Assembly: GCA_009908725.1 (NCBI GenBank)
Contig: JAAAOT010000076.1
Location: 1 to 36,733, forward strand
Reading direction: 5' to 3'
Length of the DNA: 36,733 bases
Origin: Bacteroidota bacterium
GTDB lineage: Bacteria > Bacteroidota > Rhodothermia > Rhodothermales > Salinibacteraceae
The notes below the pieces were generated by a model, which worked only from the letters and a program-made list of their open reading frames with translations, searched no databases and had not been told where the DNA came from. Of this stretch, positions 8,942 to 17,539 are shown piece by piece. Numbering within the stretch: position 1 is the first letter of the stretch; every line of letters begins with the position of its first letter. The position numbers were made by a program, and so were the translations under genes.

Positions 8942-10126
8942 ATGACCGTCTCCATCTGGCAACAGGCACATCGCCGCCGAACGGTCGCGTACGACGTCGT
9001 CGTGGTAGGAGGCGGAATTGTCGGCTGTGCAACCGCCTTCTGGTTGCATCGCCACGACCCGTCGCTAGGCGTCGCGATCCTGGATGCCGGTGCACTGGGA
9101 AGCGGCGCATCGGGTCGCAACGCCGGGTTTGTTCTGCTCGGGACGCACAAAGACTATCTGACGGCGATCCATGACTACGGTGAACGGACGGCACACCGCC
9201 TCTGGCAGTTCACCCGCGAGAACCGGCGGCTTATCGCTGAGCTGAACGGCGACGCATTCGGGTGGCGAGAGCAGGGGAGCCTCACCGTGGCCGGAGATAA
9301 GGACGAAGACGATCGGCTGCGCCGAGCCCTGCCGTACATGCGTGCCGCCGGCATTCCGGCGGTTTACCTCGGACCGTCGGAGACGATGGAGCGGCTTCGC
9401 GCTCGCGGCTTTCGCGGCAGTCTGTACTGTACGTCGGGGGCCGCCGTCGATCCGCTCCGTCTCGTCCGGCACCTGGCGTCGCAGAGTGCGGCCGATGTCT
9501 ACACGTACCATCGCGTGACGGACGTGGCGAGCGGGGAGGGGGGCGTATCCCTCAAAACGGAACGGCTCAATCTACGGGCCGACAGCGCCGTGCTCGCCAC
9601 CGGCGCCTACCTGCCGCGAATCGTGCCATCGCTGCAGCGCTTCGTCCGGCCCGTCCGCGCACAGATGCTGGCCACGCATCCAGCCCCTGACCAGTTTCTC
9701 GCGTCGCCCGTCTACTCGCACGACGGATATTTCTACGTGCGGCAACTCGAGAACGGAGCCATCCTCGCTGGAGGGGGGCGACACCGGCACCGGGAAACCG
9801 AGGTCGGCTACGAGGACGCAACAACACCGGCGGTCCAGGCAGACATCGAGCGGTACCTCCACACCCACTTCCCGTGGACGACCAATCTGCGCGTCGAATC
9901 TCGCTGGAGCGGGACGATGGGTTTCTCCCCGGACCATCGCCCGATTATCGGCACCGTGCCCGGATGCAGTGACTGCCTCTTCGCGACGGGCTTCACCGGG
10001 CATGGAATGGGCTTCGGCGTTCGGATGGGCCAGCTCCTCGCCGATTCGCTCTATCTTGAGGAGCAACCGAACGCCTACGACCTGTTCCACGTGTCCCGCT
10101 TCGAGTCGCGGTCGCCTGCCGCCTAA
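8942..10126 (+). CDS. FAD-dependent oxidoreductase, DAO family
   Basis: A 394-residue flavoprotein of the D-amino-acid oxidase/glycine oxidase (DAO) superfamily. The dinucleotide-binding motif GGGIVG spans residues 23-28, followed by ILDAG, the acidic end of beta-2. The GSGASGRNAGF segment just after is typical of DAO enzymes that contact the FAD ribityl/phosphate. The late GFSPDHRPIIGTVPG and TGFTGHGMGFG segments are the usual second half of the FAD site. These enzymes oxidise amine or amino acid substrates (glycine, sarcosine, proline-type) with O2 or quinone. No amino-acid operon is next to it, so the substrate cannot be named. Cytosolic, with no signal. The C-terminus is short and simple. 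Confidence 0.85.
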   Translation: MTVSIWQQAHRRRTVAYDVVVVGGGIVGCATAFWLHRHDPSLGVAILDAGALGSGASGRNAGFVLLGTHKDYLTAIHDYGERTAHRLWQFTRENRRLIAELNGDAFGWREQGSLTVAGDKDEDDRLRRALPYMRAAGIPAVYLGPSETMERLRARGFRGSLYCTSGAAVDPLRLVRHLASQSAADVYTYHRVTDVASGEGGVSLKTERLNLRADSAVLATGAYLPRIVPSLQRFVRPVRAQMLATHPAPDQFLASPVYSHDGYFYVRQLENGAILAGGGRHRHRETEVGYEDATTPAVQADIERYLHTHFPWTTNLRVESRWSGTMGFSPDHRPIIGTVPGCSDCLFATGFTGHGMGFGVRMGQLLADSLYLEEQPNAYDLFHVSRFESRSPAA

Positions 10127-10289
10127 CGCTGCCGCGCGCCAGCTATTATGCGGTGCACCGGTGCAAGCCTCCCGGCTTTTCTTTCGCGTGACCCTGCAAC
10201 CATGCGCGGCGGCTCTTCGTGGTGGAGGGCACCGTTCCCTGCGCCTTCCCGGTTCTCCTCTCCTCACCATCACCCCAATCCCTTTGCTC

Positions 10290-11060
10290 ATGCGCCGTCA
10301 ATCGATCCAATTCGGCCTCCATCTGACCATTGCATCCCTGCTTGTCGCCGTCGTCCTGGCAGGATCAGCGGCACCGGCGACCGCCCAGCAGGAGATGGCT
10401 CCCATGGCGCCGAGCGGACAGGGAAGCCTCAGCTTCACCGTCGGGGTACCGGTCGGAGAGTTCGACGACAACATTGACAATCTCGGGTACGGAGCCAATC
10501 TCTTCATCGGGGGGATGCTCCGAAACACGCCCATCACGATCGGTCTCGATGCTTCCTTTCTGGTCTACGGGCGAAGCCGAGACCGCGTCCCCTTCAGCGG
10601 GACTGTGGGGCCGCGCGTAACCGTCGATGTGGTTACGACCAACTCCATCGTTCAGCCTCACTTCGTTCTCCGTCTGCAGCCGCCGACGGGGCCGGTTCGT
10701 CCGTATCTAGAAGGCCTCATCGGATTCAAGTACCTCTTCACGGAGACCCGCGTGGAAGACGACCGCACCACGGATCGAATTGCTTCGTCACGGAATTTCG
10801 ACGACTTCGCGTGGAGCGGCGGCGCAGGGGCGGGTGTCGATATTCGCCTCGGGCAGAATGCGGACGCCCGCGGGCGGCAGCAGTCCTTCTTCCTCAAGCT
10901 GGGCGTTCAGTACCTCCGCGGCCAGGAAGCGGAATACCTCGCAGAGGGGGACCTAGAGGACACCAATAACGACGGCGTGCTGAACGAAGATGAACTGCCC
11001 ATCCGTCGGTCGCGGACGAACCTGATCCAACCCATGCTCGGCGTCGCCGTCACGTTTTAG
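10290..11060 (+). CDS. Outer-membrane beta-barrel protein
   Basis: A 256-residue protein with a signal peptide (hydrophobic residues about 8-27, cleavage near ATAQQ) and then alternating hydrophobic and polar strands ending in VAVTF. A final Phe is the classical outer-membrane insertion signal. The mature protein has repeated short strands rich in Gly and aromatic residues, such as GYGANLFIGG, PYLEGLIGFKYLF and AGAGVDIRL, as in the OmpA/porin-like small-barrel families. A DTNNDGVLNEDE loop near residue 230 resembles a Ca2+-binding EF-hand or thrombospondin-type-3 loop and likely lies on a surface loop or turn. The start is the ATG that gives MRRQSIQF directly before the signal peptide; the frame is open much further upstream, where it overlaps the FAD gene. 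Function unknown; no partner genes are evident. Confidence 0.8.
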   Translation: MRRQSIQFGLHLTIASLLVAVVLAGSAAPATAQQEMAPMAPSGQGSLSFTVGVPVGEFDDNIDNLGYGANLFIGGMLRNTPITIGLDASFLVYGRSRDRVPFSGTVGPRVTVDVVTTNSIVQPHFVLRLQPPTGPVRPYLEGLIGFKYLFTETRVEDDRTTDRIASSRNFDDFAWSGGAGAGVDIRLGQNADARGRQQSFFLKLGVQYLRGQEAEYLAEGDLEDTNNDGVLNEDELPIRRSRTNLIQPMLGVAVTF

Positions 11061-11189
11061 CGACGGGACGGCGTGCTGCCCGCGGCGCCTTGCCCGAAGC
11101 CCGTTCGCGTCGAGCGAACCGGGCCCGAGTGGGACCGACCGGGTCCGGACCATGAAGCAGCGAATCGAATCAACGCCATCCCGCCTGCC

Positions 11190-11681
11190 ATGCGCGTTCA
11201 TCACTGCACCTGTCTTGCGCTGCTCCCCCTTCTTTTCACCCTGTTCCCGGTGACTCTCATGGCTACGCCGTCGGACTCCATCCACGCCGACCTTTCGCAA
11301 CACGAATGGGAGCACCGTCTGCTGATCGTGTTGGCCCCGGAGGCGAATCACGAGACCCTCCCGCGGCAACGTGATGTGTTGGCGCGCCACGTAGACGGGT
11401 TTGCGGAACGGAAGCTTCGGATTTACACCGTCACGGGAAGGGACGCAGGGCGATTTCAGAAGGAGCCCGGTGGAGACGGCATGCCGCTCACGGAGGGATC
11501 GGCGCGGGAGCTTCGCGACCGGTTCGACGTCGCGCCGGATGCCTTCGCGGTCATCCTGCTTGGACTCGACGGCACGGAGAAGCGGCGTGAAACGGACCCG
11601 TTGAGCGTCGACGACCTGTTTCGAACAATCGACGCGATGCCGTTGCGCCGGGCTGAAATGCAGCGGGAGGATGGCGGCTGA
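11190..11681 (+). CDS. DUF4174 domain protein, secreted
   Basis: A 163-residue protein with a hydrophobic N-terminal signal (about residues 8-24, with an Ala-rich cleavage region MATPS). The rest matches the DUF4174 layout: an early HRLLIVLAP strand, a middle RLRDRF-like helix, AFAVILLGLDGTEKRR and a C-terminal IDAMPLRRAEM. Thioredoxin-like folding has been suggested for this family, but no CxxC is present here. The family has no assigned enzymatic role, and I assign none. I start at the ATG giving MRVHHC, which precedes the signal peptide; an upstream ATG at 11073 would add 39 unlikely residues. It converges with the M1 peptidase gene, and the hairpin in between is oriented for the opposite strand. 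Confidence 0.72.
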   Translation: MRVHHCTCLALLPLLFTLFPVTLMATPSDSIHADLSQHEWEHRLLIVLAPEANHETLPRQRDVLARHVDGFAERKLRIYTVTGRDAGRFQKEPGGDGMPLTEGSARELRDRFDVAPDAFAVILLGLDGTEKRRETDPLSVDDLFRTIDAMPLRRAEMQREDGG

Positions 11682-11701
11682 TCCGTCGTGATTCGGTTCA
11701 C

Positions 11702-11746
11702 AAAAAACGCCCGACCGGCGAGTCGGCTGGACTCGCGGGCCGGGCG
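11702..11746 (-). terminator. Rho-independent terminator after the M1 peptidase gene
   Basis: On the minus strand, a long stem is built from CGCCCG (11708-11713) with CGGGCG (11741-11746) and GCGAGTC (11718-11724) with GACTCGC (11730-11736). It is followed by six T (11702-11707). The T run is only on the leftward side, so it serves the peptidase and not the convergent DUF4174 gene. Confidence 0.85.
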
Positions 11747-11771
11747 TGAGACGAATGGATGCCGGCGGGTA

Positions 11772-14700
11772 TCAGAGTTCAATCCCGATGAGCCAGCGGC
11801 CGGACAGCTCGTCGTCTTCCCCGATCAGGTCGGGGTCGCTGACGTACAAGGGGAAGCGCGCAACGAAGCTCAGGTCCTGGAGGACATCGGACTGGTTTGT
11901 CCATCGATTCAGGAATCCAGCCTCCGACACGTCGTAGCGCACGCCGATGCCGGCATCCGCGACGAGATCGCTGGCGTTGAATCCGGCGAGGAACGCGCCG
12001 GTGTCCCACGCCTGCCCGATGCCGGAAAACGCCTCGATGCCGAGCGGCTCAAGCAGGCCGACACCGGTCGCAGAAAGCGGCCGCGCATGCAGCGAGAGGC
12101 GACCGGCGACCATCCGTGTGCCGCCGAGTTGCCCGGTACCCGCGAACGGGGCCGCCTGCAGGTAGGCAACGGGTCCGGCCGGCCCGTACCCGACGAGGTG
12201 CGCGTCCTCGACCGGATTTTCGAGAGCGGCCGCGGCGGTTCGAAAGGCATCATTGCGCCACTGCGCCTCGACGGATCTGCCTCCGAGTTGGAATCGTTTG
12301 AATCCAGCGAGTTCGCGCGTCCCGATGCCCACCTGCATGTCCGCCTGTGCGGTTATGGGACCGAAGGAGCGGGCCCGGCGTGCCTCGACCATAGCGCGGG
12401 TTGTGGCCGCCGAGGGGAGGTCCGACCGGACCGAACTGCCCGCTTCAAGAAGCACGTGGACGTGGTTCTCCCGGTGGTCAATTCGGTAGTCCAGACGTGC
12501 AGTCAGGGCATGCTCTTCCGCAAAAGGATTGGCCGTGCCGCCCGCCGCAGCCGGGAAGTCTTGCGCTCCGAATACGCGGTCGCTTCGGTTGTACTGGTGC
12601 ACCAGCCCGACGCGAAGCGACGCATCGCGGTCGGACAGGTACGGGGACAACGGCTTCTCAAGGGTTACTTCCGACTCGATGAAGCCGAGCTTTTTCTCGG
12701 ATCGGATGAGGGTGGTCGCCCGGGGACCGAGCGCCCGTGTTGGCGCTTCGTACGATACCTCGTAGTCAACGCCGCTGAGCCACGTGCCGTCGTTGTTGGT
12801 GTTCAGCGAGACGGGGTCTTCGCCATTGCTTGCAATGACCTGCGGATAGAGCGTAAGCCCGTACTGCGTACGATGGGTGTCAAACAGGTAGGCGCCGCGC
12901 GTTTGAAGGCCCACGCCGGCCCCGAACAGGTGGCTGTACGTGGCCATCGGGCGCCACCCGATTGCGTAGGCGTCCCATTGCTGCTGCGGGGGCTGAAGGA
13001 AGCGGCTTGAGACGGGAACGCTGGCTGTATTGTTGAGCCGGTTCCGGTCCGGGGTTAAAAGCGCCGGATCCAGCACCGCCCGCTCGGCCTTCGCTGGTAC
13101 ATCGACCGTCACCGTGTACTCGGGGTACGTCCAGGGCCACGGCTCGGCCACCACCCAGTCATCGGGGACCGGCTTGTGCCCGTGCATGACGACGAGGGGA
13201 ATGTTGATCCACTGCTCGCTGCCATCCGCAAGCGAGAGGCGAACGTCCTGCGGCATGGCAACCGGGTCGTGGCGGCGGAGGGTGAGCGTGACCTCGAAAC
13301 CGTCCGCCGTACGGGCCTGGCTCATTGATTCGATCCCGTAGTCGAGCTCGCGGGTTGTGTTGGTGAACTGCTCGAAGTACCAGTCGAGTCGCAACCCACT
13401 CACGTCTTCTGCGAACTTCTCGACGTCGAAAGGATCCGGGTGCTCACCGGAGCGGCGCTCGAAATACTCCCGCAGCCACTGGTCGCGGTTGTCTTCACCG
13501 ATCACGTAACTCATCATCTCCACGACCATCTCGCCACCCGGGTACGCGGAGATGCCGTATCCCAGGTTGGTTTCGAACCAGTCCGCCGGTGTGTTGAACC
13601 GTTCGAGGAGGCCGACGTGTTGCGCGAACAGGACGCTGATGTACGCCCCCGTGTGGGAGGGATCCTGCCGGCCGTTGACATGGGCGACGCCCTCCGTTGT
13701 GGCGTAGCTGGTGAAGCCTTCGTCCATCCACGCATAATCGGCCTCGTTCGTGCCGAGGGCGCTGTAGAACCACTCGTGAGCCGCCTCGTGCGCGGTTACG
13801 CCCAGTAGAGAGGCCGGGCTGCGTTCACCCGTCAGGAAGTTGATCATCGGGTACTCCATGCCACCGTCTCCAGCCTGCGCGACGGTGAACTGAGGGTAGG
13901 GGTAATCGCCGTAAGCGTCGCCGAAGTAGTTGATCAGATCGGGTACCCACCGCTTCATGGGCGCCCAGCGCTCCTCAACGTCGGCCTCATAGAGCAGGTG
14001 ATAGCGCGTGCCTCGAGCGTCGGAAAAGGTCTCGTGGATGTAGTCCGGGTCGGCAGCCCAGGCGAAGTCATGCACGTCTTCGGCCCGGAAGCGCCAGGTG
14101 AGCGAGTCGCTTGTGGCGGAACGGTCCTCCGGGCGCCACATGCCCTCATCCATGTCGTATCCGTGGCCGACCTCGTCGGGATTCTGGAGGACGCCGGTTG
14201 CGCCGAGCGTGTATTCCGCCGGTGCCGTGATGTTGACCTCGAACGAGCCGTAGGGCGCGTAAAACTCGCGGCCGACGTACGGGTCGGGGTGCCACCCGCG
14301 CTCGTCGTACTCCGCCAATTTCGGATACCACTGACTCATCGAAAACTCGATGCCCTCGTCGTTCATCCAGCCGCTTCGCCGCGTCTGCTTGGGTACCTGC
14401 GACTCGAACGTCATCTCGAACGTGGATGAGGTGTTCGGCGGAATGGGCGAGGCAAGGTCGACGCGGACGACGGTTTCCCGCAGGGTGTAGTCGACCGGAA
14501 CGCCGTCCTGCTGGAGGGAAAGGATTCGGTGATATCCGCGCGTGTCTGCATCCAGATTGAAAATGCGGGGGACGATGCGTCCGTCCGGGTCGGGCAGATG
14601 GCGGTTACGCTCCGCCATCATCGAATTGGGGTGAAATGCGTTGAAATAGAGGTGGTAGTAGACCGTTCGAAGCGTATCGGGGGAGTTGTTGGTGTACGTC

Positions 14701-14873
14701 AGTCGCTGAGAACCGCGCATTTGATGGCGGTCTGCGAGCAGCGTAATGTCCATCTCGTACTCCACGCGCTGCTGCCAGGGTTGAGATGCCTGAGCCTGCG
14801 CGGACTCGACGGGGAGGAGCCACGAGACAGCGATCAGAAGACCGACCGCAACACCGGTAAGGCGAGAGAGCAT
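11772..14873 (-). CDS. M1-family zinc metallopeptidase with a beta-barrel-like C-terminal region
   Basis: A 1033-residue secreted protein. Residues about 1-28 are a signal peptide (hydrophobic run, cleavage near AQAQA). Residues about 35-500 form an M1 aminopeptidase unit. The zinc site is complete: HEAAH at 362-366 and, 18 residues later, Glu385 in WMDEG. The exopeptidase motif GxMEN reads GGMEYP (337-342), a known variant of the family. After a Fn3-like stretch (about 510-620), the last about 390 residues have no hydrophobic helix but many short alternating strands, with phrases such as GVDYEVSYEAP and VARFPLYV, ending in WLIGIEL, as in outer-membrane barrel regions. I infer the barrel anchors the peptidase at the cell surface; secondary-structure reading by eye only. 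It likely trims peptides from extracellular protein. Start is the ATG before the signal. A minus-strand terminator follows. Confidence 0.85.
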   Translation of the reverse strand: MLSRLTGVAVGLLIAVSWLLPVESAQAQASQPWQQRVEYEMDITLLADRHQMRGSQRLTYTNNSPDTLRTVYYHLYFNAFHPNSMMAERNRHLPDPDGRIVPRIFNLDADTRGYHRILSLQQDGVPVDYTLRETVVRVDLASPIPPNTSSTFEMTFESQVPKQTRRSGWMNDEGIEFSMSQWYPKLAEYDERGWHPDPYVGREFYAPYGSFEVNITAPAEYTLGATGVLQNPDEVGHGYDMDEGMWRPEDRSATSDSLTWRFRAEDVHDFAWAADPDYIHETFSDARGTRYHLLYEADVEERWAPMKRWVPDLINYFGDAYGDYPYPQFTVAQAGDGGMEYPMINFLTGERSPASLLGVTAHEAAHEWFYSALGTNEADYAWMDEGFTSYATTEGVAHVNGRQDPSHTGAYISVLFAQHVGLLERFNTPADWFETNLGYGISAYPGGEMVVEMMSYVIGEDNRDQWLREYFERRSGEHPDPFDVEKFAEDVSGLRLDWYFEQFTNTTRELDYGIESMSQARTADGFEVTLTLRRHDPVAMPQDVRLSLADGSEQWINIPLVVMHGHKPVPDDWVVAEPWPWTYPEYTVTVDVPAKAERAVLDPALLTPDRNRLNNTASVPVSSRFLQPPQQQWDAYAIGWRPMATYSHLFGAGVGLQTRGAYLFDTHRTQYGLTLYPQVIASNGEDPVSLNTNNDGTWLSGVDYEVSYEAPTRALGPRATTLIRSEKKLGFIESEVTLEKPLSPYLSDRDASLRVGLVHQYNRSDRVFGAQDFPAAAGGTANPFAEEHALTARLDYRIDHRENHVHVLLEAGSSVRSDLPSAATTRAMVEARRARSFGPITAQADMQVGIGTRELAGFKRFQLGGRSVEAQWRNDAFRTAAAALENPVEDAHLVGYGPAGPVAYLQAAPFAGTGQLGGTRMVAGRLSLHARPLSATGVGLLEPLGIEAFSGIGQAWDTGAFLAGFNASDLVADAGIGVRYDVSEAGFLNRWTNQSDVLQDLSFVARFPLYVSDPDLIGEDDELSGRWLIGIEL

Positions 14874-15136
14874 AAGTTGAGCGAGGGCTGGGGAGAGGGC
14901 GCCGGAGAATCGGATACAACCGACCTCGGAGTCTTTATCGGAAAGGCGTGTATTGTTTCGGTTTCAAACGGATTGAGGTCGGAGACTGGTTTGCGACGCA
15001 GTCCGATGGGGCCGGGTGGCCGCGGATAGACGGCGACCTCGTTTTCGAATTCCCCGCGACGGCGAATCATGGAAATGGAGGAAACGTTTTTCACCTAGCA
15101 TTCCGTTCTGCATTCCCTCAACCCTCGTCGCCCGAC

Positions 15137-16456
15137 ATGGCCTCTTCTTCCCGCCCCTGTCCGTCCTGCGGCGCCCGTGTCCCTGCCGGTGCCGATCGCT
15201 GCGACCTCTGCGGCCACGACATGACCGCGGACTCCGAACCGACGCCGTCAGATCCCGCGCCCGAAGCCGGGGCATCCGAACGTGAGTCCGCATCCGGGGC
15301 CGCGGCTCCCGAGGCCGAGAATGCCGAACGATCCGCGGAAGGGATGTCTGCGGAGGACGAAGCTGCAAATCCGGACGCCGTTTTCTGCAATGCCTGCGGA
15401 TCCGAAAACCCGCCGGCAGCCAATTTCTGCAGCCAGTGCGGGGCAAACCTCGGAGAGGTGCCGGACGGTACGCGGCGCGTGGACCCGCGGCTTCCATCGG
15501 GAGCGTCCGCCGGCGACGAGGAGGACGCCTCGACGAAGGAAGAAGAGGAGCAGCAGTTGATGTCTCAGCAGCTTCTTCTCACGATCGGGGCTGCCATTCT
15601 CGTGGTTGTGGCGCTGTTCTTTGTTTCGCTCTGGAGTCAGAGTAAAAACTGGGACTCCAACGGCGAATCGGGCAGCCCACAGGCGGCGGCACAGGCCGAA
15701 GGCGGACCAACAACAGGCCCGGCCGCAGGTGGCTCGGCGGGGGGCGCTGCACGCGGTGCAACAACCGGCCCCTTCGGCGGCCAGGATATGAGTACGCTGC
15801 TTGAAGAAAACGGTGTTGAGCTCTCCGAGTCGATTCAGGTCCGCGTCGACTCGCTTGAAGAGCAGCTCTCCGGCGTCGACGGGCAGGTTCGCCGCACGAT
15901 TCAGGAGCAACTCGTCAACCTGTACGTCGGTGCCGATGCTTTCGGACGTGCCGCACAGCTGCAGAAGGACATGTCGGAGACATCCGGGAACGCAGAGGAC
16001 TGGCGTCGGACCGGCGATCTCTTTTACAACTGGATGGAGTACGTCGGGCAGGAATCCAACGGTCGAAATCCGGCCATTGCCCCGATCGGTCGACGTGCTA
16101 TCTCCGCATATGAGAAGGTACTCGAGAGCGAGCCTGCCAACCACGACGTTCGGACGGACATGGCAACGGTCCTGCTCCGATCCAACGATCCAATGCGGGG
16201 CGTCGAAGAGCTGAATCAGGTTCTCGATGCCGACTCCACGTTCGTACCGGCCCGCTTCAACAAAGGCATTGCGCTTCTCTGGATTGGACGCTACGATCAG
16301 GCCATCGAGCAGTTTGAGGCCGTCAAATCGTTGACAGGGAAAGGTTCGCCGCAGTTTGAGCAGGCCACCCGCGCGATAGAGCTGGTCCGTGAGGAGCAGA
16401 ATGCGCAGGGTTCGCCGTCTACGCCTGCACAGCCGCCCGTGTCGCCCGCCGAATGA
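15137..16456 (+). CDS. Double zinc-ribbon, single-pass membrane protein with TPR repeats
   Basis: A 439-residue protein of a mixed architecture. Two zinc ribbons lie at the N-terminus: Cys8/11/22/25 and Cys84/87/98/101, each a CxxC pair. They are separated by an acidic Ala/Glu/Ser-rich linker. One membrane helix spans about 144-164 (LLLTIGAAILVVVALFFVSL). A Gly/Ala-rich linker follows, then helices and at least two TPR-like repeats near 330-410. The topology (zinc ribbons inside, TPRs outside) is inferred from position only. Such proteins are common in Rhodothermota and Bacteroidota as scaffolds of unknown role. I start at the ATG that opens MASSSRPCPSCG; the frame is open for 189 more bases upstream without family features. 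It is divergent from the M1 peptidase across 263 bp, and is followed after 87 bp by another membrane protein gene. Confidence 0.75.
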   Translation: MASSSRPCPSCGARVPAGADRCDLCGHDMTADSEPTPSDPAPEAGASERESASGAAAPEAENAERSAEGMSAEDEAANPDAVFCNACGSENPPAANFCSQCGANLGEVPDGTRRVDPRLPSGASAGDEEDASTKEEEEQQLMSQQLLLTIGAAILVVVALFFVSLWSQSKNWDSNGESGSPQAAAQAEGGPTTGPAAGGSAGGAARGATTGPFGGQDMSTLLEENGVELSESIQVRVDSLEEQLSGVDGQVRRTIQEQLVNLYVGADAFGRAAQLQKDMSETSGNAEDWRRTGDLFYNWMEYVGQESNGRNPAIAPIGRRAISAYEKVLESEPANHDVRTDMATVLLRSNDPMRGVEELNQVLDADSTFVPARFNKGIALLWIGRYDQAIEQFEAVKSLTGKGSPQFEQATRAIELVREEQNAQGSPSTPAQPPVSPAE

Positions 16457-16543
16457 TTGCGTTGGCACCGTCCGCCCCCGAAAACGGATTCACGTCGGCG
16501 ATACCGCTCGATTTAGGGTCCGGGCCCGTTCCCAAGCGTCTTC

Positions 16544-17059
16544 ATGTCTGACCCCGCAAACGTCTCCGGAGAGGTGTCGCTGGCCGCGCGCCTTGCATGG
16601 CTCGGTGCCGCCCTCTGGGTGATCGCCGTAAAGGCGGTTGTGGTGGTCACCTGGACGCCGGTGGAGATTACCGTCCCGCGGGCGCGGCTCTGGATGTACG
16701 CCGTAGCGCTCGGTCTGCCATGCCTTCCGCCTGTCCTGGTTGCTGTCCGCAGCGCGCTCGCCGGGCACTGGCGGCGCGGGCTCATCGCCTCGGCCGTTCT
16801 CGGCCTGCTCCTCACGGGGATCACGGCGTCGGGCGCCGGCTCCGCGGCGGTGGATGCAGCGAAGCGGTGGGAGACCGTGGAGATTCTCTACCGGCACCGC
16901 ACCGAAAGCAACCGAACCATCGAACGCCAGCGGCGCGCGGACGGGCCTGGCTGGGAGGGCCGAACGGTGCAGACGCGTCCCATCACCTCCTTTCTGTCGT
17001 ATACCGAGTTCGTCGGAGACGACGATCCGGGCCCGGCCTGGGTCCCCGTCCCGCGATGA
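16544..17059 (+). CDS. Small membrane protein of unknown function
   Basis: A 171-residue protein with three hydrophobic segments at about residues 14-38, 48-70 and 77-100, then a soluble tail with a basic RHRTESNRTIERQRR stretch and an acidic end. I do not recognise a family. The helices contain small residues (Gly, Ala, Val) and few charges, with basic residues between helices two and three. It follows the zinc-ribbon/TPR gene by 87 bp in the same direction, so co-transcription is plausible. No enzyme motif is visible. A clean ATG (MSDPAN) starts the frame. Confidence 0.55.
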   Translation: MSDPANVSGEVSLAARLAWLGAALWVIAVKAVVVVTWTPVEITVPRARLWMYAVALGLPCLPPVLVAVRSALAGHWRRGLIASAVLGLLLTGITASGAGSAAVDAAKRWETVEILYRHRTESNRTIERQRRADGPGWEGRTVQTRPITSFLSYTEFVGDDDPGPAWVPVPR

Positions 17060-17539
17060 GCACGGTCGTGTAGCATGGCGTGCCGGCCGCCGGCATTCCC
17101 ATCACGTCCGTCACGCAAAGATGTGTTGACACTGTCCTGTCGTCGCGGGCGCCCACTCCTCCAGGAGCATGTCCGCTCCCACCCGGCCCTCCCGCATGTA
17201 TCCGTAGAGGATGGCTCGCCGATCCGCGGAGGTCCGGTTCCGCCGCCGATGCCTTTCCATCGCAAATCTCGCTCAGCGCGGGTCTAGGGCTGATGGCCGA
17301 GGTCGAACCAGGAGCGTCGAACCGAGAAGAACACCGGCCCCGACGAGCGTCCACGACGCCCTTCATCCCAAATCGCGCACTCTGTCCCTCTTTTCCGATC
17401 CCCTACATACCTCCCGGTCCATACCCAGATTCGAAGTCGAGCATGCCGTGATGTATGTTCATGACGTGCCGGCATCCCCCGCACGTCCGGGGGCAACCCG
17501 GGCCGATATTCCTTCCGCCGTCGAATCCAACCTGTATTG
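17060..17539. other. 480 bp region between gene groups, only a small candidate ORF seen
   Basis: I see no long coding frame with protein-like composition, no tRNA-like cloverleaf, no strong hairpin with a T run and no repeat here. A possible 49-codon minus-strand gene is listed separately. The last part should hold the promoter for the rightward TPM genes, but I cannot place it. Confidence 0.5.
17111..17260 (-). CDS. Possible small protein, 49 residues
   Basis: On the minus strand an ATG (17258-17260) opens a 49-codon frame ending in TGA (17111-17113). It begins MERHRRRNRTSADRRA, continues with an ILYGYMREGR and GADMLLEEWAP core and ends in CQHIFA. The basic N-terminus and amphipathic Leu/Glu centre look more like a real small protein than the overlapping frames, and most third codon positions are G or C, as in nearby genes. 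There is no clear Shine-Dalgarno site, but such sites are weak across this window. I recognise no family. It would run opposite to its neighbours. It could still be chance. Confidence 0.35.
   Translation of the reverse strand: MERHRRRNRTSADRRAILYGYMREGRVGADMLLEEWAPATTGQCQHIFA

Noticed and set aside
11100-11123. Hairpin after the outer-membrane protein gene
   Set aside because: The stem CCCGTTCGC/GCGAACCGGG has one bulge and no T run, so I do not call it a terminator.
11688-13010. Plus-strand frame of 440 codons opposite the M1 peptidase
   Set aside because: Shadow of the peptidase gene; composition is Arg/Val/Glu-rich without domains.
16983-17366. Minus-strand frame of 127 codons over the 480 bp gap
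   Set aside because: Composition is Arg/Gly/Ser-rich and it runs into the end of the membrane protein gene. The shorter frame at 17111-17260 looks better.
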